A stretch of 64,000 nt of DNA from NCBI GenBank assembly GCA_913058265.1, contig CAJXPQ010000007.1, positions 1 to 64,000 of the forward strand. The letters run 5' to 3'. Both the position numbers and the translations under genes were made by a program. Under the pieces are notes generated by a model, which ran no database searches, was not told the DNA's origin, and saw nothing but the letters and a program-made list of their open reading frames with translations. Positions 8,532-16,563 of the stretch are shown in pieces (positions within the stretch are counted from its first letter, which is position 1; each line of letters opens with the position of its first letter). The stretch comes from an uncultured Oligoflexia bacterium (lineage in GTDB: Bacteria > Bdellovibrionota > Bacteriovoracia > Bacteriovoracales > Bacteriovoracaceae).

Positions 8532-9065
8532 ATGAAAAGAATTGTAGTCATAGGATCTAGTTCAAGTGGAAAGACAACACTTGGAAAAGCTCTATCTAAA
8601 AAATTTAATATAGAACATAAAGAGTTAGATTTGTTCTTTTGGGAGCCTAACTGGACTCAAGCTGAGGATAAAAGTTTTAGAAAACGTGTTGATCCATTTA
8701 CTGCACAAGAAACTTGGATTACAGATGGTAACTTTAGTCAGGTTAGAGATCTAGTCTGGGGTCGAGCAACAACAGTTATATGGCCAGACTATCCTTTTCA
8801 TATAATCATTAAGTAATTTTTTAAAAGGTCATTGATACGCTCATTCAAAAAGGAAGAGCTATGGAGTGGAAACAAAGAAACACTCTGGAATAGTATTCTA
8901 AAGCCTGACTCTTTACTTGTATGGATATTAAAAACTTACAAGAGAAATAAGATACGATACTCTACCCTAATTGATTCTGAAGAATTTCCAAACATCAAAT
9001 TTTTAAGACTAAAGAATCCAAGAGAAACAAAAATATTTTCAGATAGTTTCGAAAATAGAAACTGA
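8532..9065 (+). pseudogene. P-loop kinase (adenylate kinase-like, AAA_18 type), nonsense mutation
   Basis: One reading frame of 177 codons is interrupted by TAA at 8814-8816. The first part has Walker A GSSSSGKTT (residues 8-16), the DLFFWEPNW acceptor region and WITDGNFSQVRDL, as in small kinases often annotated as 'topology modulation' or adenylate kinase-like proteins. After the stop the same frame continues with FFKRSLIRSFKKEELWSGN and LRLKNPRETKIF, which is the normal continuation of the family (lid and C-terminal helices). A single base change therefore splits the gene. The 94-residue product would lack the lid. It starts just after repeat copy D. Confidence 0.8.
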
Positions 9066-9121
9066 TAACGAAGCAAACAATACTTCAATAATGAATCTAT
9101 ATGTGAATTTACGGTTTAATT

Positions 9122-9170
9122 ATTAAGACGATTCGCTCTCTACGACATCTTACGAAATAACGATGTCAAG
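9122..9170 (+). repeat. Copy 2 of the ~48-bp dispersed repeat
   Basis: Counterpart of 64-112, with core CTACGACATCTTACGAA at 9140-9156. It sits in the 228-bp gap between the broken kinase and the convergent coiled-coil gene. Directly after it GTCAAGCC occurs twice. No gene was seen in this gap. Confidence 0.45.
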
Positions 9171-9293
9171 CCTCTCAACGAGGTCAAGCCATAGCTTATA
9201 TGTGTTTTCTTCTAATTTAGATGGCTTAATATAATAGATGAATAAGGGACGAATAGTCACACCTGTTATTTTTGAATTCTCTATAGTAATTCT

Positions 9294-10094
9294 CTATTCC
9301 TTTAATTTCCATTGGCCTTTTTCATCTTGGCAAACATCTATGTCTTTCAAAAACTTCATTGTTTTCTTTTGACTGATTTTAACTTTCAAAGATCTACACC
9401 TTTCTTCTTTTTTAATTTTTACTAGATGAATACTGCCACTATTTTTTGAAGTAGGATTGTCCCAATATTCTACTACCTTGATTTGCTCTGCCACCAAAAG
9501 CTTTAAGGTAGCTTCCTTAAGAAGCCTGTTGTCTGTTCTTGTGAGTTTTATATCATTTTCATGAATAAAGCCTGATACGAGGTCAAAGGGCAGTGTTAAT
9601 AAACCTGTAACAAAGCCTGATAAAACTCCTTTACTAGATTCCTTACCAAGGTTTTTTCCTTTATCCATTATATCTTCAACTCTATCGAGATGCTTCGGAA
9701 TATTATGCTCCATCTGTACAATCCGAGAGATTTCTTTTGAAATATTTGGCAACTCTTTAGTAACTTTATTTATAGATAAACGAACATTATCGATAGATTT
9801 ATGAATCTCAGGAAGCGCCATTCTTGTTTCTTTAAATTCCTTTAAAACCGTAGGGATAATATTTCGAGTTTTTTCAACCTGCTCAAGAATATTTGGTAGA
9901 AGCTTCCGTACCTCCCTAAACTCGGATAAAATTTCACTTACAACTAATTCTTTGCCTGTTACACTTTTATTCAGTTCAGGATTTAAAACTCTTCTTAGGC
10001 TTCTGATTTCAAGTGAAAAAAAAACAATTGCCATAGAAAGTGAAAAAAGACTAAAAGCAATAAAGTATGATGGTAAGTTTTTTTTAAAATTCAT
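9294..10094 (-). CDS. Membrane-anchored coiled-coil protein
   Basis: 266 residues. One N-terminal membrane segment (residues 10-28, SYFIAFSLFSLSMAIVFF). Then a long heptad-rich helix (50-155) with repeating 'VRKLLPNILEQ', 'RNIIPTVLKEF', 'RMALPEIHKS' and 'TKELPNISKE' units, each with a central proline about every 20-25 residues. The C-terminal domain (195-266) has a WDNPTSKNSGS motif and Cys pairs (ERCRSL, DVCQDEKGQW) resembling the C-terminal domain of RT0821/Lpp0805-type surface antigens; that match is tentative. Probably a periplasmic protein tethered to the inner membrane. Function unknown. Confidence 0.7.
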   Translation of the reverse strand: MNFKKNLPSYFIAFSLFSLSMAIVFFSLEIRSLRRVLNPELNKSVTGKELVVSEILSEFREVRKLLPNILEQVEKTRNIIPTVLKEFKETRMALPEIHKSIDNVRLSINKVTKELPNISKEISRIVQMEHNIPKHLDRVEDIMDKGKNLGKESSKGVLSGFVTGLLTLPFDLVSGFIHENDIKLTRTDNRLLKEATLKLLVAEQIKVVEYWDNPTSKNSGSIHLVKIKKEERCRSLKVKISQKKTMKFLKDIDVCQDEKGQWKLKE

Positions 10095-10128
10095 TTTTAT
10101 AACTCTATAGGCTTTGGTTTTTAACTAC

Positions 10129-10176
10129 GAACAAAAAAAGAAAAAGAGTGAAAATTTAAACATAATTTTTCACTCT
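10129..10176 (-). terminator. Minus-strand hairpin with T-run upstream of 9294-10094
   Basis: AGAGTGAAAA (10145-10154) and TTTTCACTCT (10167-10176) form a 10-bp stem. On the minus strand it is followed by a T-rich run (TTTTTCTTTTTTT), so it reads as an intrinsic terminator. It lies about 35 nt before the start of the coiled-coil gene, in the divergent gap 10095-10349, and could be a leader attenuator or the end of a small RNA. Confidence 0.5.
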
Positions 10177-10300
10177 AGTTATATCATATGTTAACACAAC
10201 TAACAAATTGACAACGCTCGTACAAAAACCATATTTAATGCATGCGTCATCGCTTAAAAAAGTACATTAAACCATATTATTCAGTTTATTTTTTTCCTAC

Positions 10301-10328
10301 TTGTCACATATTTTTTATCATATATAGT
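10301..10328 (+). promoter_or_regulatory. Candidate promoter of the amidohydrolase gene
   Basis: TTGTCA (10301-10306) and TATAGT (10323-10328) are 16 nt apart, close to a sigma70-type promoter. AAAGGA follows 8 nt before the ATG at 10350. Read by eye only. Confidence 0.4.
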
Positions 10329-10349
10329 TTTAAAATAAAGGACTAATAT

Positions 10350-12080
10350 ATGAAAAACTTACACTCTCTTATGAAGAAAATACCTATTCTTTTCCTATTA
10401 CTAAATATTGGCTGTAACACGAATCAACCTAGAAATGCTGCTACAATTATTTATACTAATGGAAACTTCATTACTATTAATGATAAAGCTCCAAAAGCTA
10501 AGGCTGTCGCCGTTAGAAATGGAAAGATTCTTGATGTTAGTCTTGATCAAGAATCAATAATCAAAAACTTCAAGGCGCAGGAAACTAAAATTATAAACCT
10601 TAGAGGAAACACTGTAATCCCCGGAATAATTGACGCCCACAGTCATCTAACAACCGTAGCTGTTCAAGCAGTTTCTGCTAACTTACTTCCACCTCCCGAT
10701 GGTGGAGCAAAAGATATTCCGACTCTTCAAAATATACTAAGAAGGTTTATAAAAGAATCACCAACGATAAAAGAATATGGCATTGCGATTGGTTTTAACT
10801 ACGATGATTCTCAACTAGCAGAGAAACGTCATCCTACTAGGCAAGAACTAGATCAAGTCTCAACTAAGATTCCAATAGTTATTATGCACCAGTCGGGTCA
10901 CCTAGGAGTATATAATTCACTAGCTCTTAAACAAGCTGGAATAAATGAAAATACTCCAAACCCTCCAGGTGGAACATTTTATAGAGAAGATGATGGAAAA
11001 AAACCTAATGGCGTTATGGCTGAGAATGCTCACTTCATGGCTATATACAAACTTATTCCAAAATACAGTGATGAGCAATTACAAGACATGATTATAAAAG
11101 CAGAACATATATATTTAAAAAATGGTGTTACAACAATCCAAGATGGTAGGGCAGATCCCAATGGCATAAACTCGCTTATTTATACAGCTAAAAATAAAGG
11201 CTTCAAAGCTGATATTGTTGCTTATGCAGATCTTGAAATGAATTTAAATAATAAAATTCTGAAAGGTCCCTTTATGGCGAAGGAATATACTAAGCGATTT
11301 CGAATTGGCGGTGTTAAGTTATCGCTAGATGGATCACCACAAGGCAAAACAGCTTGGTTTACAAAACCCTATATTGTTCCTCCTCATAACGAGAAGATTG
11401 GATACAAAGGTTTTCCGATTTTTAAAGATACTCAAAAATTACAAAACCTAGTTGAGGTTGCACAAGAAAATGAATGGAAGCTCCTGGCTCACGGAAATGG
11501 AGATGCAGCCATAGATCAATTAATTGAAGTTATTGCCAAGGTAAATCAGAATAAAATGAAACCTAATATCGATTCTGTTTTAATACATGGTCAATTTATG
11601 AGAAAAGATCAGATCCCGAGACTAAAAGAATTAAATATTTTTCCATCTGTGTATCCGATGCATACATTTTATTGGGGTGACTGGCACCGCTCCTCAGTGG
11701 CTGGAGAAGAAAGAGCAAGTTTCTCATCTCCTACAGCATCAATTCTAAAAGCAGGTATGAAGTTTTCTATCCATACTGATGCACCAGTTATTTTTCCTGA
11801 TTCAGCTCGCCTTCTTCACAGTGCTGTCAATAGAGTAACTAGAAGTGGTTATATTTTAGGCCCTAACGAAAGAATAAGTCCCTTAACTGCCTTGAAAGCA
11901 TTAACTATTTGGCCCGCTATTCAATACTCCGAAAACTCTTTAAAAGGATCGATTGAAAAAGGGAAGCTTGCAGACTTTGCAGTTTTATCGCACAACCCAT
12001 TAAGCATTCCTGTTGAGGATTTAATAAAAATAAAAGTGCTCAAAACAATTAAAGAAGGTAAAATAATTTATGAAAAATAG
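10350..12080 (+). CDS. Amidohydrolase family 3 (YtcJ-like) lipoprotein
   Basis: 576 residues. Lipoprotein-like signal (…KIPILFLLLNIGC) with Cys at about residue 23. Then the amidohydrolase beta-sandwich (IIYTNGNFITINDKAPKAKA) and TIM barrel with metal-binding GIIDAHSHL (about residue 95), HQSGHLGVYNS, LLAHGNGDAAIDQ, LIHGQF and HTDAPV. These are the metal and substrate positions of YtcJ-type metal-dependent hydrolases, which cleave amide or related bonds in small molecules; the substrate cannot be read from sequence. Length and domain order are normal for the family. Lipidation would put it in the periplasm. It stands alone between divergent and unrelated neighbours inside the cassette-like region. 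Confidence 0.88.
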   Translation: MKNLHSLMKKIPILFLLLNIGCNTNQPRNAATIIYTNGNFITINDKAPKAKAVAVRNGKILDVSLDQESIIKNFKAQETKIINLRGNTVIPGIIDAHSHLTTVAVQAVSANLLPPPDGGAKDIPTLQNILRRFIKESPTIKEYGIAIGFNYDDSQLAEKRHPTRQELDQVSTKIPIVIMHQSGHLGVYNSLALKQAGINENTPNPPGGTFYREDDGKKPNGVMAENAHFMAIYKLIPKYSDEQLQDMIIKAEHIYLKNGVTTIQDGRADPNGINSLIYTAKNKGFKADIVAYADLEMNLNNKILKGPFMAKEYTKRFRIGGVKLSLDGSPQGKTAWFTKPYIVPPHNEKIGYKGFPIFKDTQKLQNLVEVAQENEWKLLAHGNGDAAIDQLIEVIAKVNQNKMKPNIDSVLIHGQFMRKDQIPRLKELNIFPSVYPMHTFYWGDWHRSSVAGEERASFSSPTASILKAGMKFSIHTDAPVIFPDSARLLHSAVNRVTRSGYILGPNERISPLTALKALTIWPAIQYSENSLKGSIEKGKLADFAVLSHNPLSIPVEDLIKIKVLKTIKEGKIIYEK

Positions 12081-12099
12081 ATTTTTTCTATAAGCTTAA

Positions 12100-12194
12100 G
12101 GGATATTTATAAATATCCCATGTATGCTACAAGATGATGCTAATGAGTAGAAATGCTTTATAATTTAAACTAATAGGTAACGATACCTATTTTT
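12100..12194 (+). terminator. Palindrome and intrinsic terminator after the amidohydrolase gene
   Basis: Two structures follow the stop codon. First, a 20-bp perfect palindrome, GGGATATTTATAAATATCCC, at 12100-12119 with no T-run. Second, stem AATAGGTA (12172-12179) / TACCTATT (12184-12191) with loop ACGA and five T, which reads as the terminator. Nothing else was recognised in 12195-12400. Confidence 0.6.
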
Positions 12195-12408
12195 GCTAGC
12201 ATCTGAAGTAGATGAAAGTACTCTAACAAGAAATTTACTATTAGATCGAAATCTAGCTTATGGGTGAATCTATTTTTTTCAATAGTTAATGATACAGGTA
12301 ACTTAGCGGTAAAAGAGCTGATTACTCTAATAGGCTTTGTGAGTAATTTTATAGGATGACCAGTGATCTAGTAATTTTTCTAATTATTACTCGGATGACA
12401 TTTAAAGA

Positions 12409-12521
12409 GGTACAAGTGGAGCCGCTCCCGCCATTTTTTTTATATTCTAATTATCAAGATAATAAGACATTTAGCTTGTTTTTTGTCTCTGGGGTTTAAA
12501 AAGTTTCGAGACTTCATGTGG
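12409..12521 (+). repeat. Composite cassette repeat, copy E
   Basis: 5' box GGTACAAGTGGAGCC then GCTCCCGCCATTTTTT matches copies B and D through the GCCA. The middle has drifted: TTTAGCTTGTTTTTTG remains of the terminator but its 5' stem arm is lost. 3' box TCTGGGGTTTAAAAAGTTTCG is kept. It is followed 25 nt later by the DUF3050 start. Confidence 0.75.
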
Positions 12522-12545
12522 TAAAATTGATAAAGTTGGGACACT

Positions 12546-13298
12546 ATGATCACAGAAATAAGAACTGAAATTAAACCACATAACGATTCAGTAGAAAATC
12601 ACTCACTCTACAGTAAAATAAATTCTAAGAATGATTTAGCTTTTTTTATGGAAAGACATGTATTTGCAGTCCTAGACTTCATGAGTTTATTAAGCGCCCT
12701 AAAAAGAAATTTACTTCCATCCGACACATTTTGGTCACCAAGAGAAGATAATGATGTGTCTCGATTCATAAATGAGATCACCTTAGGTGAAGAATCTGAT
12801 CACGATCTTAATGGAAGCTTCATAAGCCACTTTGAATTATATCTTCAAGCAATGGAAGAAGTTGGAGCTGATACGAGCTTAATAAAAAAATTTACTTCTC
12901 TAGCTAAGAGAAATGGAGTTCGGCCAACGCTCGAATCTCTTGATATACCAAATAGTTCTAAAAAGTTTATTACCGATACATTTAATCTTATAGAAGAGAA
13001 TTCTCTTCACAAAATAGCTGCTAGCTTCTGCTTTGGTAGAGAAAAAAGTATACCAATAATGTTTCAATCGATATTAGATAAAATTGGAATAGACGAGATT
13101 CAGGCTCCTAAGTTTTATTACTATATAAAAAGACATATTGAAATTGATGGCGAAGAGCATGGGCCAATGTCTGAAAATCTCTTAACTAGTACCTGTAAGG
13201 ATAATAGTAATAAATGGCTAGAGGCCAAAGAGACATCTATTAGCTCTTTAAAATCAAGAAAAAGACTTTGGGACGATATTGAACTTGAACTGCCCTAG
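12546..13298 (+). CDS. DUF3050 family protein (heme-oxygenase-like fold)
   Basis: 250 residues, full family length. Recognised by the conserved N-terminal block ENHSLYSKIN…NDLAFFMERHVFAVLDFMSL (residues 19-48), the RFINEITLGEESD motif (76-88), SHFELYLQAMEEVGADT (99-115), and a C-terminal KRHIEIDGEEHGPMS (198-212). The His and Glu residues in these blocks suggest a heme-oxygenase/TenA-like helical bundle that may hold metal, as known for related families; the DUF itself has no assigned reaction to my knowledge. Cytoplasmic. It is the only gene between repeat copies E and F. Confidence 0.88.
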   Translation: MITEIRTEIKPHNDSVENHSLYSKINSKNDLAFFMERHVFAVLDFMSLLSALKRNLLPSDTFWSPREDNDVSRFINEITLGEESDHDLNGSFISHFELYLQAMEEVGADTSLIKKFTSLAKRNGVRPTLESLDIPNSSKKFITDTFNLIEENSLHKIAASFCFGREKSIPIMFQSILDKIGIDEIQAPKFYYYIKRHIEIDGEEHGPMSENLLTSTCKDNSNKWLEAKETSISSLKSRKRLWDDIELELP

Positions 13299-13300
13299 AT

Positions 13301-13346
13301 AAACGAGATTACTAAAATGACTAGCCTCTTAAACTCGTTTTTTTAT
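13301..13346 (+). terminator. Intrinsic terminator after the DUF3050 gene
   Basis: AAACGAG (13301-13307) and CTCGTTT (13334-13340) with a long 26-nt loop, then a T-run ending near 13344. It starts 3 nt after the stop codon. Confidence 0.6.
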
Positions 13347-13370
13347 TTTAGGGTGAAAAAAAGTTCAAGG
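13334..13370 (+). repeat. Composite cassette repeat, partial copy F (3' box only)
   Basis: TTTTTTTATTTTAGGGTG and AAAAAAAGTTCAAGG resemble the tail of the other copies (T-run, TTTyrGGGG, TTTAAAAAGGTTCAAG). No 5' box is present. This is the last trace of the repeat going rightwards. Nothing was recognised in the rest of the gap up to 13691. Confidence 0.5.
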
Positions 13371-13691
13371 CTCCAGACTCAACTAAACAAAAAACAATAC
13401 AGCGCGCGACAACTATGAGTAACATTTCAATTGCTCATATTTTTGTACAGCTACTAACTCATGCTTTACTTGTAGCGAATGAATTTATAGACTTAAATGA
13501 TAAAGCTTCAATAGAATAATATCAAAACTTCTATACCATACCATTATAGATCAAAGGTTTGGAATAAAGAGGTAATAGAGTAGCTTTTGTAAGTTCTCGA
13601 AATATCCCTAAAAAAATAAAACTAGAATTCCCCTACATCACTTTTTTTGCTAGGATTAAAAAATACAAATAAACTCAAGGTCAATTAAGCA

Positions 13692-14504
13692 ATGCAAGAA
13701 CTAATAGACACTATAAAGAGCTTTAATCATTGCCCTGAGAAGAGGATTTTACCTTATTCTATTTACTCCTCAATGAAGACTCAACATATTCTAAATGTTC
13801 CCATAGCGAAACCTCTACTTATAGTCGTGCTAAGTGGAACAAAAGAGCTTGGTAAAAATGCTCAAAGTACAGCGAGATCTGGATACTTTGCTTTTTTATC
13901 GAACAAAACGTCAATCGATATGAGAAATATTCCTAAAAATCAAGAGTACCTAGCTCTTTTAATTGATTTTGAATATAGTGACTTTAACGGACTACAAAAA
14001 AACCTCAAAACTCGAGAGGATATAATCATGGGTGAAGTCTCACCCCCCTTAGAGAAGATTCTTTCTCAGTTTATAGAATGGTCGCATATTGCCCCCAAAG
14101 AGATCTGGTCACTCAGGAAACAGGAAATACTGCATTTATTATACCTCTCTGGTTTTGACCATATTGGCTCTATGTCCGAAGCTTCTGGATTCACCCATAA
14201 GGTTCATGATATTATTAACGAAGACCTTTCCCAAGATATTAAACTTACCACTCTTTGCTTGCGATTAGGTGTAAGTGAGTCTACTTTCCGTAGAAAACTT
14301 AAATTAGAGAATACCAATCTACAAAAGATCAAAGATCAAGCGAGACTAGGCCTGGGGCTTCACCTTATTCAAACAACATTAGAGCCAATTGGTATCATCT
14401 CTGGACTATGCGGATACACCTCTCAATCACGCTTCACCGATAAATTCAAACAATTATTCCGCATTACTCCATCGGATCTCAGAAAAACAAGAATGACTGA
14501 TTAA
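13692..14504 (+). CDS. AraC-family transcriptional regulator
   Basis: 270 residues. The N-terminal half (1-160) is a cupin-like AraC_N sensing domain (KPLLIVVLSGTKELG…GYFAFLSN). The C-terminal half (about 170-268) has two helix-turn-helix units: DIKLTTLCLRLGVSESTFRR (residues 196-215) and PIGIISGLCGYTSQSRFTDK, ending FKQLFRITPSDLRKTR, the AraC/XylS signature. It is 85 nt upstream of the PEBP-type gene in the same direction, so it may control that gene. Ligand unknown. Confidence 0.92.
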   Translation: MQELIDTIKSFNHCPEKRILPYSIYSSMKTQHILNVPIAKPLLIVVLSGTKELGKNAQSTARSGYFAFLSNKTSIDMRNIPKNQEYLALLIDFEYSDFNGLQKNLKTREDIIMGEVSPPLEKILSQFIEWSHIAPKEIWSLRKQEILHLLYLSGFDHIGSMSEASGFTHKVHDIINEDLSQDIKLTTLCLRLGVSESTFRRKLKLENTNLQKIKDQARLGLGLHLIQTTLEPIGIISGLCGYTSQSRFTDKFKQLFRITPSDLRKTRMTD

Positions 14505-14589
14505 GGCGAAATATTGAATGAATCTCACCTAGTACATAGGTTGGTTACCAGCTAAACTAACCTTAACAATAACCAGACTGGAGAAAAAA

Positions 14590-15156
14590 ATGAAAATAAA
14601 AAAAAACATTCTAATACTACTTACAACACTTTTAATATCAACATTTGCCTATGCTGAAGACTTTCAACTAAAAAGTAGCGATATCGCACAAGATAAACTC
14701 ATGCCTAAAGCTCAGGAATTTAATGGCTTTGGTTGTAATGGATCAAATCTTTCACCACAATTATCGTGGACTGGCGCACCGAAAGGAACTGTTGCCTTTG
14801 CAATACTTCTACATGACCCAGACGCACCGACAGGTAGTGGATGGTGGCACTGGCAAGTTATAAATATACCAAGCGACATCAATTCACTAAAGACTGGAGC
14901 AGGAGACGTAGCAAAAAATCTTCTCCCAAAGGGAAGCGTCATGATCGAAAATGACTATGGCTTCAAAGGATTTGGAGGAGCTTGTCCTCCAGAGGGAAAT
15001 GGAATACATCACTATAACTTTACAATACATGCACTTTCAAAAAAGCTTGACCTTCCAAAAAATGCTTCTGGGGCTTTAACAGGTTACAATGTAAAAGCAA
15101 ACTCGATAGCATCGGCGACAATAACTGCACTTTACAAAAGAGAGAAAGCTAAATAA
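14590..15156 (+). CDS. Secreted YbhB/YbcL-type PEBP family protein
   Basis: 188 residues. Signal peptide MKIKKNILILLTTLLISTFA then YAED. The mature protein has the bacterial PEBP blocks: SDIAQDKLMPKAQEFNGFGC, NLSPQLSWTGAP, LLHDPDAPTGSGWWHW and the loop GFGGACPPEGNGIHHYNF. These make the anion/phosphate-binding pocket in the phosphatidylethanolamine-binding family. Location: periplasm. GGAG precedes the ATG. Bacterial members have no agreed function. Probably under control of the AraC-type regulator upstream. Confidence 0.92.
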   Translation: MKIKKNILILLTTLLISTFAYAEDFQLKSSDIAQDKLMPKAQEFNGFGCNGSNLSPQLSWTGAPKGTVAFAILLHDPDAPTGSGWWHWQVINIPSDINSLKTGAGDVAKNLLPKGSVMIENDYGFKGFGGACPPEGNGIHHYNFTIHALSKKLDLPKNASGALTGYNVKANSIASATITALYKREKAK

Positions 15157-15172
15157 GAAACTTTCATTAATC

Positions 15173-15205
15173 TTAATGCCTCCGTTAAATAAATGGGGGC
15201 ATTAA
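15173..15205 (+). other. Hairpin after the PEBP gene
   Basis: TTAATGCCTCC (15173-15183) pairs with GGGGGCATTAA (15195-15205), 11 bp with one G-T. Five A follow rather than T, so it is a 3'-end stabilising or processing hairpin rather than a clear intrinsic terminator. Nothing was recognised in 15206-15500. Confidence 0.5.
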
Positions 15206-15501
15206 AAAGTGAATCGAATCTTTTGTTGGTGGATAAAAACCCAAAGTTTTCTAAATTGTACTTACTTAACTTGTATTAAATATCATTTACTTCAATCACA
15301 TAATCATTATTGAGTATACGGTTTAATCTCTAATATTTTTTATACTTTTAAGCTCCAGAGTTATACTCGACAACCAATACATATATCATAATAATTATTT
15401 TTTTGATTTATTTTTTAATCGTAAATCATTTACTAGCGTACAATACTCAAAGAATTCATGAGTTCTAATCTTGGTACTTAAATGAATTTGAAAAATTATA
15501 T

Positions 15502-16396
15502 ATGGAGGTCATGACTATCGAATCCCTTAGAATATCAATTGTAACAATAAAAAAACATAACGAAAAGGTGGACTTCAATCACAGAAGTCTTCACAGATGG
15601 TTTTTAAGAACTGACTCTGATGTAATCACTGCTAAACATAGTAATCTGGAAGTTGTTCTTGGAGATGGAAACGGGTATAAAAATACTTATCTCCCAGATT
15701 AAGCTCGAACAGAAAAATAAAATCAGAGAAAAGACGGGGCAAAAAACAATTGAGAGAACTAAGCGTGGTGAAGTTAAAATCTTAATGGGTATTAAAGATG
15801 ATAAAACCATCGATCCTTTTGGTGCCTGGACAAGTGAATCTTGGAAAAAATGTGGAAAGATGATTCTTAAATCAAACAACCCCAATAAGAAAGTTGCTCT
15901 TAAGAAGCTTGCAAATGTCATTATTGAGGATGGTAAGATTGGTCTAGATAATGGATTGGGAATTCTTGCACATCACCACCAACGCTGTTTTTAGCATATA
16001 CCTCACGAATTAAAACGACTAATGAAGTATCAAGAAAAAGCAGGTTAAGAGCATATAAAATATTCTTTAAATCAAGTTCATTCAATCTTTCAGATTGATA
16101 TCCCGGATATAGATTTTGATGATGTATCTATTGAGGAAAAAGTCGAAATGAATGATAAAATTAAAACCTCTGAGCTTCAGATGAAGTTGCTCTCGGAATA
16201 TTTAGAGTATAAAGGTTATGATAAGGCCTCAACGTACGTATCAAAAACGAGATCGAGTCTTTTTAACTATTCAAGATATTGGATGAAGACTAGAGTAATA
16301 ACTCCAAAAGTAACATCAAAATTAGAAAGATTAATGAGAGAAGTTGACCGAAGAATAATGAAATTTGTATTCAATAGAGTGAAAAAGGTTGTGTGA
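15502..16396 (+). pseudogene. Degenerate transposase remnant
   Basis: Three plus-strand frames show pieces of one transposase. 15502-15702: HRSLHRWF and VVLGDGNGYK. 15653-15994: RGEVKILMGIKDDKTIDPFG, AWTSESWKK, IIEDGKIGLDNGLGILA and HHHQRC. 16148-16396: LSEYLEYKGYDKASTYVS and SLFNYSRYWMKTRVITPKV, SKLERLMREVDRRI. The order (an 'aDGTgyk' block, 'geVki.iGi..dg.i.plGaw..eSW', '.dGe.gl…QRC', then the C-terminal 'sslf.y.r.wlktg.vtpkvsS..Er.mRei.Rr') is that of a known transposase type, but I cannot name its IS family with confidence. Frameshifts and stops make it dead. Confidence 0.65.
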
Positions 16397-16563
16397 AAAT
16401 GACAAGAATTATTCTAAAAGTAATCACTGATCAAAAAGATTAAAGTTATCTGGAAATATTGAGTTAAGTTTTGAGGGGATTCCTTAGGAGAACGCACTAC
16501 AGTCTCAGGAAAACATCAAAAGACTAAGATCTCAGAGAAGTGCATTACCACGAAAGTTCTTTA

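Noticed and set aside
3151-13370. Integron with standard attC sites
   Set aside because: The core GTTRRRY/RYYYAAC sequences of attC are not present in the repeats, cassette genes face both ways, and no tyrosine integrase of integron type was seen.
13415-13519. 34-codon ORF (MSNISIAHIFVQLL…)
   Set aside because: No ribosome site and no recognisable pattern; likely chance in AT-rich DNA.
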